From contig CM067084.1 of the NCBI GenBank assembly GCA_034008185.1, positions 2,003,385 to 2,067,384 on the forward strand: a stretch of 64,000 bases of DNA. The letters are read 5' to 3'. The notes under the pieces are model-generated. The model saw only the letters and a program-made list of their open reading frames with translations. It did not search any database and was not told where the DNA came from. This DNA comes from Gorsachius magnificus. Lineage: Eukaryota > Chordata > Aves > Pelecaniformes > Ardeidae. A program made the translations under genes and the position numbers. Positions 11,701-23,274 of the stretch are shown here, piece by piece (the first letter of the stretch is position 1; each line of letters starts with the position of its first letter).

Positions 11701-14700
11701 CTGGCTCCTCACACACACACACACACACCCCCACCCCCCCACCCCCCCCGGTTACCGTGCATCTCCCGAACGTGGCTGGGAAACGCTGCTGAAAGCTGCA
11801 CTATTATTAATTTTGGGGATGTTCTTTTTGGTGACAGGTTACAGATGCACCGTCGCAGGAAGGTCACCTCGCAGAGCAGGAACCCGACTCGCCCAAGGAA
11901 GACCATGACAATGTCTTCCTCATCAGGGCACAAGGATTCCCCTTCTCATGCACCGAGGAAGACGTGCTTACCTTTTTTGATAGTAAGGCAGTTAATTTTC
12001 CTGCGTAACCGTTCAGTGTGGTGTTATTGAACCCCATAGATAATCATTAGGTAACAGAAAGGAAATTTAAAGGTCATTAGCCAGAGAAAGATGAAGTTTT
12101 AATATTGCTGCAAAATTATTCGCTATTTACGCACAGGAAACAAACAATCAACTTCCAAAGCACTGGACAATGGCTAGGAAGTCCCCCTTTTTATGTTTGA
12201 GCAAGGCTTTCCCTTCTTACACGGTGTCCCTATAGGAAAGGCAATCCCATTCAAAGTGGTTCCTTTAAAGACCCTTCTGGTTGGCTTCTCCCCCCGCACA
12301 CACACTCCACTGTTTTAAACTAACTGGAGTGTTTTTTACTTATTAGTTCAAACATCAGTGTTGCTTTCTGATCCTGATGAATAGGCTTACGCATACCTTT
12401 GCGGGGCTGATCCACCCGTACCGTAATATTACGATGCGTCCTTCCAGAGTAGACTAGATGGTCAGATCCAAGTTGCCAAGTGGTTTGGTAACCTGCCAAA
12501 CTAAATGAAGTCCGTTTGAAGTCCTAGGGGAAAGGAACACAGAGCAGGCAGAGTACAGCTGTAGAGACAGAAAGACTATAGCATTTGTCCTTGATGTCAA
12601 CGCAGAAGCAAGTTTATGAACAATATGAGAATATGTATTACCCAGTTTTACAGCTGTGGGAGCTAATGGCTGTCAGATCAGTCTCTTATCTGTGATAAGC
12701 ATTGAGTGTCAGAGTTAAGGTTAGAAATAGGAGTTTCTTATCCTTTGTTTCAAGAAAGTATTTTACACTGCTGCAGGGAACGGCTCCCTGCAGAATATTC
12801 AGTTTCCGTTTGCAATCAAAAGACACCCCCCCTATATTTGATGCAGTTGCGTATGTTTCTGTATTGTGTGTTCCCTGATTTCTAGGCTGTAGAATTCGAA
12901 ACGGTGAGAACGGCATACACTTCCTCTTAAACAGGGATGGGAGACGCAGGGGGGATGCCTTGATCGAGCTGGAGTCGAAAGCGGATGTCCAGAGAGCCCT
13001 GGAAAAGCACCTGAGGTACATGGGCCCACGCTACGTGAAAGGTGGGTTTGAAATGACAAAAATGACCTTGAAAGAAAACTCAATCAGAACTGCTTGAATA
13101 ATAAAGCGGGCTGGCGTGGGGAGGTGCAGGAGGTGGCACAGAGCAGCGAGTTAGCCAACACAGCACAACTAAGCCAGAACTTCCTAGGCTGGACAGGAAA
13201 AGCCAAGCGACTTGTGTAGTGAGGGGCACCATTGCAGGACCATCGAGTAGGAGGTGGGGGAAGAAGCATGACGTTTTGTGGGGGGTAAATGGCTGCCGCA
13301 GAGGACGCCTGCAGAGTCCCACCTCCCTAGTACCACGAGGGAAAACACATTTTGTGCCTGTATTCCTTGCAGTTTTTGAAGTACACGATAGTGACGTAGA
13401 GGGCTTACTACAGAGTCTGCGGGATGAGTCTCAAGCCATCAATGATGGAGTCGTGCTACTCAGAGGCCTTCCATTCAGCTCCACCGAGGAGGATATTGCA
13501 GATTTTTTCACAGGTAACTCAGCCTAGCCTGTGCTCTTTGGTTACGAGGTGTTTGCTTTCCTAGATGATGCGAGGAAAACAAAAGCGCGTGCAGCCTTGA
13601 ACACCTTAAACGGTATAAGGAGTTGCCGTCCCCCTGCAGCTATAAGCAACTAAAGCTTTCTGAACAACCTTTTGGCTGCTAGGTTTTCTTGCACCTTGGA
13701 CTTTCTGCAGGTCTAACCTAGGATCAGTACTTGCAGCAGGCTTTTTTGGGGCCAGGGGAAGGCAAGAGAGGAACCTAGATCCTATTACCTGCGGTTGGAT
13801 TGCAACCGGTGCATAATTTGGCAAAGCTAGGAGAGGCAAGAATGCCTGTACGATAGTTCCAGTTCAAGTGAGTGCGGCATGGCTATTCCCAGCTTTATAA
13901 TCATAACAGTTAGATCACCTATGCCACTTAAAACTGTTAACAGCAATTTTTCTTTTTATTACTGGCTTGCTCGTGGTTGTTAAAGTCCACTGCACCCGTT
14001 CTCAACTGCCCAAGCGCGTGTGCACAGTCATGTCTCTCACTCAGTGCTAGAGCAATCCAGGTGGCTGCTGTTAGCATTCTTCAGGAAAGAAGCCTTCCTA
14101 GGTTTCGCAAAATAAATAAACTTTACCTAAGGAAATGCCTAAGTTGTAGACTTGTCTTCCCCCGACTTCCACTCCAGGTAGGCATGCACACACAATCCTG
14201 TAGTACTGAGGCTCATAATAACTGCCATCACGCCAAAAGCAAAGGCCGCTGATAGTTACTTTTTCAATTGATAACCAGTAGTTCATGTTTGAAGGCATCT
14301 GGTAGCAGAGTTATCACAAGGAGATGACGAGGGCAGCTTTGTGGAGCAAGTACTTCCATTTCTTCGGGAGCCTGGGGAGACCCTCGGAGAAAGCAGCAAG
14401 GTGCAAAGAACTACACAAAAGCTTTCCTGAAAAAAAAAGCCTAGAGCTATTGACTGGATTACAGGCTTCCCAAGAAGGTACTCTACAGCACAAAAATGGA
14501 GATTCGGTCAATTTGACCTGGGGTTTAAAGAGATGGGGGACAATTGCCATACTAACAAGAGAAAATCTCAAGAACATTTGTGCTCTGGACCTCCTCGTTT
14601 TCTAGAACTTGGGTTCACTTGTTATTTTCCTAGTTACATGAAGCCTCAAGTCAATTTATTATTGGCAATTAAGCCGTCTGTAAAAATTAACTTAAAGCAA

Positions 14701-17700
14701 ATAAATTGGCATTAAAAAAGAACTTCAAAAGAGGTATGTAGGCTAGCATGAGCAGTTGTTTCAGAACTATTTAACTGCCTGGTGAGCTCGTCAAAACCCA
14801 TAGAAGTACCTCGAAAGGTCCCTTCCAACCCAAAACATTCTATGATTCTATATGTAAGGAAAGAAATGTCTCTTTGAGCTAATTCACAAGATCCTAACAA
14901 CATAAATGCTGCCTTCTCCCTGCTCTTCCATAGGTTTGAAAATAACTGACATAGCTTTCGTTTACCGGGGAGAAAGAAGAACAGGAGAAGCTTTTGTGCA
15001 GTTTGCAGCTCCCGAAATGGCAGCTAAAGCCCTGTTACGGCACAGGGAATATATGGGAAGTAGGTAGGTGCTCCAAGGGGGTTCACAAGGGCGGAAAAAC
15101 ATGGTATGAAGGATGCTGTGTGACTTACAGGGTGCTTCTTACCAGGTGAAACAGCTAATCTTAGGCCATCCCATACTCACATTATTATGAAGGAAGCTCC
15201 TGCCTTGATTACCCTCGAAGCCTGGAACTCAGACTTTAGGCTCAAATTTCTGTAGAAGTCATAGCTAAGCCTTTCTTATAGTGGTGTCAGACTGTTTGTG
15301 GCTTAAAAGATTTCTTTCTTGATAGCACCCTCTGAAATACTCGGTGTAACCAAAACGTTGCCTCCTCTGGTGAGGTTGTTTTTAGAACCTTGACAAAACT
15401 GGAGAAAAAATGAAGCTTTTTGCAGGCTTCCATGCGCTGCAGAGGCACCTTCGGCACTCGTAGCTTGAGGGAGTTTGGGGCCTCTCAGAGTAAGACTCAG
15501 TTTTTCTTAGGTATGCCTGAAGGCAGGCTCCTCCCAGCAAGAAATGAGGAGATGGCTTTCAAAGCGGGGAGCACTATATAGATGCTGCCTGCCCAGTCAC
15601 AGGCACACGCCTCCTACAGACATTTGCCCCTGCCAAATTACCACCAGGTTCTACAATTTTGGCAACCCTCACCCTTCCCTGTAGCCCAGTACCAGGCACA
15701 GTCAGCACCTCCAGGCGGAGAGTACATTGCAGAAAGCACAGCTTACCGCTTGCCTCTGGCTGGAATCCATTCCCAATGTTGACTGCTGGCTCACCATACA
15801 GTGGTCTACCTCTTTGGTGACCTCATCCACCTGGGGTGCCCTCCTTCCTCAGGAATCCATGTTTAACAGCGCTGAGCCCCATGCCACGCACTTCTCTCAC
15901 AAGAGCTTCTCTTTCCCAAGCAGAAGCACATACCGCTTTGTCCCAGAATCCTGAGCAGCACTCAGAAAAAAAATCCCACCAGATTGTTTTGAACCTGCTG
16001 AGGTTTCTGATTTTGCTTTAATAACCCCCTTAACTTCTCTTTCTGAATACAAAGCAGCAAAAGACCCTTCCAAAGCTTACTACTTCCCCTCCACAGCACC
16101 TACTTCCTTCCTGCTATTTCCTCATTCCCTGTTCCGGTCTCCTTGTATTTGTCCCCCCACCATATATAAGAAAATGTCTCCTCTGTAGGTGCGCCCAATA
16201 ATTGAATTAACTGACACACTTCCCTCCAAAAGAGATCAATTAATTCTCAATCTGCCTTTAATTCTTTCTTCATCATGATTGAACAAGAGCTGATCTGTCT
16301 CACCTGCGCTCATCTACCTCTGTTTCTGTGTGATCAGCTGAGAAATTGAGAGATTTCCAAAACTGCTGTCAACTTGCTCTGGTTCCTTCTTCCTGGGCTA
16401 TCAATTTCATCCTGAAATGGCCTTCAGCTGTGCACAGTAGTGAGCAGGGGCTCGTGGCTGCTGAGCTGTAAGCTCTGCCAGCCCCATCGTGGGGTTCTTT
16501 CCCTTACTGTAGCCGCTCGCCCTAGGAAGGGAGGAAAGCCTCCTCTCTGGGATGTCCATACTCTTCAGCGCATTATTCCTTCACTGCTGTGAAAGCTGCC
16601 CAATTTAACACTGCTAACTAAATCTGCGCAAGGCCCAACTGGTACCGTTGCCAGCTCTCTGAAAGATTGGCGCAGGCAGCTCTGAGTAGAGAGGTTCTAA
16701 GGTGGGTAGATAGAAACGCAAGGCATTATAACGTTATACTTTGGCTAAACCTGCAAATAAGGGGGGTGGGGGTGGTTGGTGTTGTTTTCTTTCTGCTATG
16801 TAAGTGGGATTTTGCTAGAGTCCCTCAGTGTTGCACTACGTACTGGTGTATAACACCCACACCTTTCACACACACCCTGTTAGATTTTATCCCATCGATT
16901 TCATAGCAATATCACAAGTATTATGGTTCCACTGAAGTGTTTAATATGACCCCGTGCATCTTCTGTGCCTGCCTGTTTCAGTAATCTGTTTTGGGGCTGG
17001 GTGGAGTTTTTTTAATTTGGGGTTTGTAGAGTTGGGAGTAATACAATTTGCAGAGATGCAATGAGGGGCAAACAGCCTCACATACCAGGCTGCTCAAAAG
17101 GGATGCATGCTACTGAAAGAAATAGAAAACATGTTTCAGAAGAAATAAATCTGTAGTTCTGAGACAAAACAGACTTTTGGCTCGTAAGGGATTGATACTA
17201 CTTCTGCAAGCGCTCTAGGTAAGGCTGTAAACTAAAGACTTTGTCCGGACCAAGCTGCTTAGCTGTTTCACAGAGTGTGGGTTTATACAGGAGCGCAGCT
17301 GTCGCTGCAAGTTGAAAAGGGCTTCCGTAAACTTAACTCTGCAACTTGAATTAATTCTTCAAACCCCTCACTTGCCGTGCCGTGGCTCTCACACCTCATA
17401 GGTGAGCAGAGCTGAGGCAGGCGAACGTCCCGAAGGTACTTTCCCAAAACCCTGCGTTCTTTGCGGAGGCGCGAGGTGTGCCAGGTAATCTTTCCCTTTG
17501 AATCCCAGGTACATAGAAGTGTACGTAAGTAGGAAGCATCACATGCAAAGGCACGTGCCTTACGACAAGCAGATGGTGACCTACCACAAAGCGAGAAGAG
17601 AATATGAATCCGTTTCTGAAGAAAGGGCGTTGAGCAACACGGGAGGCTCCGATGCTGAAAGAGAAAACAGTGAGTCCCTCCCTGGCACTTGTGTTCTTGG

Positions 17701-19022
17701 AGGCCTCTTCATTTCACCCTGGTTGTCTGCTGTGAGCTTGACCCTGTGTGTCTACAGCTGTTGCGTGAGGGAGGTGATAATTGCAAGCGTTTATGATGGG
17801 GTTTTTTTCCTCTATTCCACAGAATTGTGCAGGGAAGGAACGGAAAGCTCTGAGCAGGTTTTAGAATCTGGGAAAGTCTCCTCACCGCTGCACTTTGTCC
17901 ACATGAGGGGTTTTCCTACCCAATCTAGTGCCCAAGACCTCATAAATGTGAGTAACAGCAGAAGTAGGACTGAAATTTGGCTGTCATTACCAACGCAAGC
18001 CCTTGATTAGTTGTTACAGATGAAGTGACTTCAGGTTTTTAAGTTTATCTGTGTCTGTGTTAGTCCTCAGTGCCGCGTGGCTTCAGGCTGAATGCGTTTG
18101 GAAACTTGAGCTTGCTGAGAGTTACAGGCTCCCCAGCGGAGCCGTGGCCTCACGGGGACAGCAGCGATATGCTCGCCTCCATAAATAACGGTGGACTAAA
18201 GCTTGCTGGGCTGTCTCAGTATCCATCACACGGGCTTGAGTAGCCATTTAGAATTTTAGCTAGATTTCAGAGCAGCTGAGTGTACAAAAATGAATTTCAG
18301 ACTCTTTAAAATCAATTCATTTTAGTAGTATATAGTGTCACAGAGCGAATGTACCTGCACTTCATGACTTTGACGTGTACAGAACACGTGTGCAGTGTGA
18401 GGATTTTTGTTCCTGTCAAGAATTACTCTGCCCAGAGCTTATGGGGGTGGGGTGGGCACCGTGGGACGGGAGACGTGGGTGCGTCTCCGATTCAGCCAGA
18501 TGGAGAAGGGGGCCTTTTACTGCTTGAGTTTCTCTGTAACAGGCTGCGTTACTGTTCTGTTTCTTTCTCACCAAACTCTTTTGCTTTCCTCCTTTCCAGT
18601 TTTTCGCTCCGCTGAAGCCCACGAGGATCATGGTAGAATACAATGCCCACGGCGATGCCACAGGAGAAGCGGACGTGCATTTCGAGAGCCGAGAGGACGC
18701 CGTCGCTGCAATGGCTAAGGAGGGGTCACAGCTGCGTAAGTAAAGAGGAGAGGCTCTTACAACCCCAAGACTCAGAGCCTTGGGTCGCTCGGTACAGCCT
18801 GTCCAGCTCCTGTTAACACCCCGTGCAGAAGGGTCAGCTTGAGTGTAAATTCCCAACTTACCCCGTAACGTGACATTGGCTTTGGGGTGGGGGGGGTGGG
18901 GGAGGACAACGTAACGCACACACGTCCCTCAGCACAGCCTACCTCTCTGACATTGTTCCCCAGAGTGCAGCACCATTGAATTATTTCTGAACGAACATCC
19001 GAAGGCGAAAGAAAACTGCTAG
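11304..19022 (+). CDS. GRSF1: GRSF1, G-rich RNA sequence binding factor 1 (9 coding exons)
   Basis: Nine exons (11304-11480, 11838-11982, 12886-13041, 13373-13513, 14934-15063, 17509-17669, 17823-17947, 18600-18735, 18964-19022) join in one frame of 409 codons. Residues 1-59 are Arg/Ala/Leu-rich with no acidic residue, a mitochondrial presequence. RRM1 is at about 84-165 (VFLIRAQGFPFS), RRM2 at about 183-258 (VVLLRGLPFSSTEEDI, then GEAFVQF), and RRM3 at about 326-402 (LHFVHMRGFP, then GEADVHF). An acidic linker separates RRM2 and RRM3. The family, related to hnRNP F/H, binds AGGG-type RNA. In mitochondria GRSF1 acts in RNA granules and helps the SUV3-PNPase degradosome remove G-quadruplex transcripts. 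Human GRSF1 is about 480 residues, so this one is shorter, mainly in the N-terminal region and the linker. It lies head-away from MOB1B and tail-to-tail with RUFY3. Confidence 0.96.
11709..11751. repeat. (CA)n plus poly-C microsatellite in GRSF1 intron 1
   Basis: About ten CA units are followed by C-rich sequence (CCCCCACCCCCCC). The stretch falls at the downstream edge of the promoter CpG island and is likely to vary in length. Confidence 0.95.
11838..11982 (+). CDS. GRSF1: GRSF1 exon 2 (start of RRM1)
   Basis: The acceptor is GTGACAG| and the donor A|GTAAGG. It encodes an acidic leader and then VFLIRAQGFPFSCTEEDVLTF, the first strand and helix of RRM1. It enters in phase 0 and leaves one base of a Ser codon. 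Confidence 0.93.
12886..13041 (+). CDS. GRSF1: GRSF1 exon 3 (RRM1, RNP-1 region)
   Basis: The acceptor is TTTCTAG| and the donor AAAG|GTGGGT. It encodes CRIRNGENGIHFLLNRDGRR and the GDALIELES strand of RRM1, ending YMGPRYVK. Confidence 0.95.
13373..13513 (+). CDS. GRSF1: GRSF1 exon 4 (linker and start of RRM2)
   Basis: The acceptor is CCTTGCAG| and the donor ACAG|GTAACT. It carries the RRM1-RRM2 linker and VVLLRGLPFSSTEEDIADFF, the RNP-2 strand and first helix of RRM2. Confidence 0.95.
14808..14855 (+). mobile_element. CR1 3'-tail remnant in GRSF1 intron 4
   Basis: The sequence AAGGTCCCTTCCAACCCAAA followed by ATTCTATGATTCTAT is the extreme 3' end of a plus-oriented CR1. Only about 48 bp are recognisable. 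It ends 78 bp before exon 5. Confidence 0.88.
14934..15063 (+). CDS. GRSF1: GRSF1 exon 5 (RRM2 core)
   Basis: The acceptor is CTTCCATAG| and the donor AG|GTAGGT. It encodes LKITDIAFVYRGERRTGEAF, then VQFAAPEMAAKALLRHRE, the RNP-1 strand and second helix of RRM2. Confidence 0.95.
15064..17508 (+). other. GRSF1: GRSF1 intron 5 (2.4 kb)
   Basis: This is the longest GRSF1 coding intron. It contains no recognised exon or mobile element. A G-rich run at about 16758-16780 (GGGGGGTGGGGGTGG) lies on the sense strand. Confidence 0.85.
17509..17669 (+). CDS. GRSF1: GRSF1 exon 6 (end of RRM2, acidic linker)
   Basis: The acceptor is AATCCCAG| and the donor A|GTGAGT. It encodes YIEVYVSRKHHMQRHVPYDK and a polar, acidic linker, the least conserved part of the family outside the presequence. 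Confidence 0.92.
17823..17947 (+). CDS. GRSF1: GRSF1 exon 7 (start of RRM3)
   Basis: The acceptor is ATTCCACAG| and the donor AAT|GTGAGT. It encodes the rest of the linker and LHFVHMRGFPTQSSAQDLIN, the RNP-2 strand and first helix of RRM3. Confidence 0.95.
18600..18735 (+). CDS. GRSF1: GRSF1 exon 8 (RRM3 core)
   Basis: The acceptor is CCTTTCCAG| and the donor C|GTAAGT. It encodes FFAPLKPTRIMVEYNAHGDA, then GEADVHFESREDAVAAM, including the RNP-1 strand of RRM3. Confidence 0.95.
18964..19022 (+). CDS. GRSF1: GRSF1 exon 9 (C-terminus and stop codon)
   Basis: The acceptor is TTCCCCAG|. It encodes STIELFLNEHPKAKENC and TAG at 19020-19022. Only 25 nt after the stop comes a strong donor, TTCG|GTAAGTG, so the exon probably ends at 19047 and the 3' UTR continues in another exon. 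Confidence 0.9.
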
Positions 19023-20430
19023 TGACGGTGGCACGGGCTCAGCTTCGGTAAGTGCAGCCTTCACTCTTGTTCCCGGGCCGTTTCTAGCAGCACGTGCCTC
19101 GGGCTTGCTATTTCTGATCCTTTGGGTTTCACCTAGCTTAAAGGCTAGACTTCAGAGTGGCTGAAGGGGATCAGCACAGCTAATCTGCGGTCAGGCGGCG
19201 AGCCTGGACCCTCTGGCCTGCCAATCCAGATTCCACGGGATCATGGGCTTGTGGCAAAGGGGCAGCAGCTCCTCTCCAAGGGGAGAGCCAGCGCTAGCAG
19301 GGGGTGCTGCGCAGCCTGCCCTGTCACAGCCGAGCCCTGCCGGAGCTGGCCAGAGCGCAGCTTTGCTTTGCTCCTCCCCTTGGAACTCAGCTGCTGTGAG
19401 CGATTAAAGCTGCTGATGGGGTTGTAGACGCTGTCACAGAAGAGTAAACGTGGCTTAATTTTCCATGGCCTGGGATTAACAGTAATTGGGCCTTTGGCAC
19501 CATTACACATTACTTGTAGTTACAGACAATGGAGTTTGACCAAGTAACGGTCTTCAGGCTTTTGTTTTTTGGGGGTTTTGTTGGTTTTTTTTTAATCCAG
19601 CCACACGTGCACAAGCAGGCCAGTAGCCTAGCAAAGTGTGCTGGTCAGCCTGTCTTCTAATGTGTTTCACAATGTTAACCTCGGGGAGGTGTCCTGTCAC
19701 AGGTCAGGTTTTGTTCTGGTTTTTTGTTGATGTTGCACAAAAACTCTCTCCTTGCCCATTTACAGGAGCAAAAGGGCAGGCTGCGTTGGGCGTGCACGTG
19801 AGGGAGGCAGCCCTGCTGCAGGGGCGGGCGCAGCGTGGTGCGGCAGCTCCTGCTGCCAAAATGGCATCGGGTCATGCTCCTCGCTGGAAACAGAAGGCAG
19901 CTCCCCCCCCAAGAGAAGGGTTCCCCAGGCCTACAGCACGAGGCGGGGTGTTTGTACCAGGACAGGCGCTTCTGTCACCTTCACGGAGGGCCCTGGGCCC
20001 CTTGCAACGCTTCCACGAATTCCCTCTGACCCGCAGGGTGATGGTCGCCTGTCCCCCAGGTCCTGGCCCCACAGCTGCAGTAGGAGGGCAGGCACCCCCA
20101 CTGCCCCACAGCCCCTCCTTTCTAATCTAGGCCAGGATTAAGCTCTTGGGGCAGATTAAAGCTGCGATGGAACAGCCAGAACAGTTCCTGGTCCTGCGCT
20201 GGGACTTGGCCCCAGCAGAATTAACCCCCCACCTGAAAACGCCTCCACCTGGTGTCACCCTTTGGGCCATCTTACCTGTTTTGGTGAGGTCTTTCCGCAT
20301 TGCCCAATTCTGCTGTTCTGTGCTTGGAGGCAAGAATTTGGAATAAAATGGAGAGGGCACAGCTGAAAAGGGAAGCACTAAGCTGCGGCGAGGTCGTGAT
20401 TTTCCTTTTTCTTCTTCCTTTCTTTTTAGG

Positions 20431-20565
20431 CCAAAGCAAACACATTCCGTGGGTGCGAGCGTAAAGATCGAGTGCGAGCGTCGCTGCGCAATAACAAGGA
20501 TAAACTGTCTAAATTGTAGTTTAGCCTTGTGTAAAAGCATGTAATAAATTGTGTTGACATACTGT
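20431..20565 (+). other. GRSF1: Probable non-coding terminal exon of GRSF1 (spliced 3' UTR)
   Basis: A 20-plus-nt pyrimidine tract ending TTTTTAG| at 20430 is a very strong acceptor. It faces the donor at 19047/19048. The poly(A) signal AATAAA at 20543-20548 and a GT-rich stretch (ATTGTGTGTTG) follow. The alternative is one continuous 1.5-kb 3' UTR. The exact cleavage point is an estimate. Confidence 0.65.
20543..20548 (+). terminator. GRSF1: GRSF1 polyadenylation signal
   Basis: This is a canonical AATAAA with a downstream GT-rich element beginning about 25 nt later. It is the first plus-strand AATAAA found downstream of the putative 3' UTR acceptor. Confidence 0.75.
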
Positions 20566-20888
20566 GAAAGATTGTGTGTTGCAAAAGCAGCAGCAGCTGG
20601 ACTGGAGGAATGGCAAACCGTGCAGGATGGAGCAGTTCCAGACTCCAGCTGCGTAACGGCATACAAAGCATTGATAAACCACCGGCGTGCGCAGTGTACA
20701 AAACCAGAGCGCTTTAGGATCCTCAGAGGTCAGCGGGTGCACTGTGTGCCTCACTCCCCCTTCCCCGCTCCTCTCCAGCTGCGGAAGCATCTGCCATCCA
20801 GTACCAGTTTTGAAATATTTTCATCAGCCTAGCCAAGCTGAATGAGATGAAAAGACCACTCAGGACATGGGATACAGGTGATCGAGTT

Positions 20889-20894
20889 TTTATT
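20889..20894 (-). terminator. RUFY3: RUFY3 distal polyadenylation signal (long isoform)
   Basis: The minus strand reads AATAAA (plus TTTATT), which would end a 2.2-kb 3' UTR running from the stop codon at 23131. It lies about 345 bp from the GRSF1 signal, so the two genes are closely convergent. Other signals in the UTR cannot be excluded. Confidence 0.55.
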
Positions 20895-23130
20895 GTTGTG
20901 TGGAACAAAATAAACCTCAGAAAAGCTGCCCTCCGCTCTCCCCCCCCCCCCCCCCCAGCCCCGGGTCTGGGTGTCAGCCCACCCTCTAGCATTGCCAGCA
21001 GTACCTGAGCCAAGGCGCCCGGAACCTTGCAGCATCACCCAGTGGAACACCCAGTGTGCGCAGGCAGAGCCGGAGGCGGCAGGGAAGAGGCAAGCAGCGC
21101 CACACAGCCGCAGCGAGCGTGCTCTCGCTGTCACCTGGAGGCCGGATTCCCTTAGAGCCGCCAGAGCTGTGCTCTGAAGGGTTGTCGGCCGCCTCCCTGC
21201 CTGTTCGTCGAGCTCTCGTGCCAGCTCAGTGGGCCTGCTCGAGGGCTGTCCCGCCTTCCACGCCAACAACAGTCGCAGCCTTCGCTTGGCGCAAGCGGCG
21301 GGGCAGCCGCTCCTGCTGAGACAGCCAAAAGCGCAAGTCACAAATCGGCTGTCGCTTCGGAGCCGCAAAACGCACCGTTAAAATAATGACAGTAAGGGCC
21401 CGGTTTCCAGTTTAATCCTCTCACATGGGAATTGCTTGGGGGGCCGGGTCAGGCCGGGTTTGGATGCCGGAGCTGGCAGTCCCGTCCATGCGTACGTCAC
21501 GTACACAAAACGGTCGCTGCATCGGCATCGTCCCCATCCCGCTCCGGCGTCGCGGCCCGGCAAAGCAGTGCCCGCACGTCCAGGCTTTGCGTATTGTAAC
21601 ACTCTTCACAACTACTCGTCTACCTCAAGGGACAGCAGCAAGGAACCCTACCTGGTAAATACCGGGGAGAGGGGAAAGGGCAGAAAAAGAAAAACTATTT
21701 AAATTGATGCCCCACGAAGCGCTCTGGTTGCGCGGGGCACTCAGGAGTGGGAGGACTTGGGTGGCCAAAAACGCTGAGGCCAGGAGGGAACTAACAGAGA
21801 GTGGGTCCTGGGACAAACTCGCGCTCGCTTTCTAACGCGGTCCCACCCACTCTAATGAACAGAAAATCCCTTCTGAGGAATTAAACCACTAACCCCTAAT
21901 AAAATTTGTACAAACCCAAATGCATTTGTCACATAGAAATAAATCAGTTTTCTATGGACTCCAAAACATTCTGTGGTCTTAAAAGCCTGAAGTAGGCTTC
22001 CAGTATAAAACACAAACACAACTCTGACGTGCTACGTGCTTCACGAGGAAGCCACCGCCGCTTCTTGGAGCAACGCAACCGTCCTTGAGGTAAAAGCAAT
22101 GAAGAAGAACGCAGCATGACCTGTGAAACCGCTTTAAACCGTGTTTCAAACGAGCATTTCTAGTAGGTGAAAAGCATCCCTGCTTCATCTCGCCCGCGTT
22201 TTCATCTTAACAAAAAAAAAAAAACCCACAAAAAAGCCCCCACCCGTTTATCACAACCACTTCTCATGCGCACAAGGGGGAGAGGTGGATCCAAGCGGCC
22301 CTCAACCTGTGCCACGTGAGGATTCGCTACCGAAATCCTGGGGAACGCACCCAATTCCTCCGGTTAGCACGGCACAGGGAGCGCAGCTACGCCCGCGCGC
22401 CCACCGCCGTTTTGTGGTCACAGAGTCACAGCGAGGGTCTCCGAGAGGAACCTTGGGCACCTCTCCCTGCCAGACCAGCGCCGGCCGTCAGCTCTGGCCC
22501 CCTGCACCCCCCAGACCCACCCATGCCCCTCAGAACACAGAAGAAATTTCACAGCTTTGATTTTTGGGTATCGATTTGCACAGCAAGCCCATGGCCAGAG
22601 GGCAGAAGCGTTGCTTGGCCTCTTACCCGGCCCGGCGCAGCAGCCTTGAGCCAGATTGTCAAAGCCACGGGGAAAAGGGGACGTGGCATTTGGCGCGCAG
22701 CCAGACCCGCGGATCCAAAGGGCTCCCGCCCTGCCTCCGGCGAGCCTTCGCTGCGCAGCAGCACGCTTTCACGCCACACGCTCGAGGACCAGGCCGTTCC
22801 CGCCTCGCACACGCAGACACACGCGCACACGCAGCTCTTTTTCGGGCGAGGGCCCTCTGTTCTCGTGCTTGGGCAGGCCTCGGGGGTAACTTTGCGTGGC
22901 GTTCCCGGAGCGGCTCTCCCCGGCAGAGGCTCGGTCCGAGAGCAGGCAGAGGTTTGTACGGGGAAGGCTCAGGCTGCTGTTTCAGTCACAGGAGACCGTG
23001 AACACCACGAAGCTGCTTCCCCTCCCAACGAAGAGAGGCAAGCGTCTGCTCTTCACATTCCCCCTGACCACCTCCAGAAACAGTCACCAGCCACAACCAC
23101 GTTTTGGTCACCTCCCTGCAAGCCCGTCCC
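20895..23130 (-). other. RUFY3: RUFY3 3' UTR, FYVE-like isoform
   Basis: This is the stretch between the stop codon and the probable poly(A) signal. It is fairly GC-rich and contains a 17-C run (20940-20956). A 285-codon plus-strand frame (22316-23173) overlaps it but resembles no known protein. Confidence 0.55.
20940..20956. repeat. C17 homopolymer in RUFY3 3' UTR
   Basis: The run is 17 C on the plus strand, hence G17 in the RUFY3 transcript, about 50 nt before its poly(A) signal. It is a possible G-quadruplex and a likely sequencing-error site. Confidence 0.9.
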
Positions 23131-23274
23131 CTACAAGGGACTGGTGGAATACTGCTGGATGAGCTGCTGGTGACAGGGATTGCAGACGCGCTGGGGGTTA
23201 ATGCTCGACGGGAGGGGCAGCTCATTCGCTGAACAGGCTTCGCAGAAGACCCCGCCGCAGTTCTTGCAGATGTT
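23131..23274 (-). CDS. RUFY3: RUFY3 last exon (second half of FYVE-like finger, stop)
   Basis: The acceptor is GCGTTGCAG|. It encodes [20 protein letters not shown], then Cys-x2-Cys again ([10 protein letters not shown]), and ends QYSTSPL before TAG (23131-23133). It holds six of the eight zinc-ligand cysteines. The QYSTSP ending is characteristic of long RUFY3. Confidence 0.95.
   Translation of the reverse strand, partial: NICKNCGGVFCEACSANELPLPSSINPQRVCNPCHQQLIQQYSTSPL

Noticed and set aside
11007..11908. Open frames of 148-236 codons around GRSF1 exon 1
   Set aside because: Only the frame starting at 11304 continues into the RRM exons. The others are chance frames in the CpG island.
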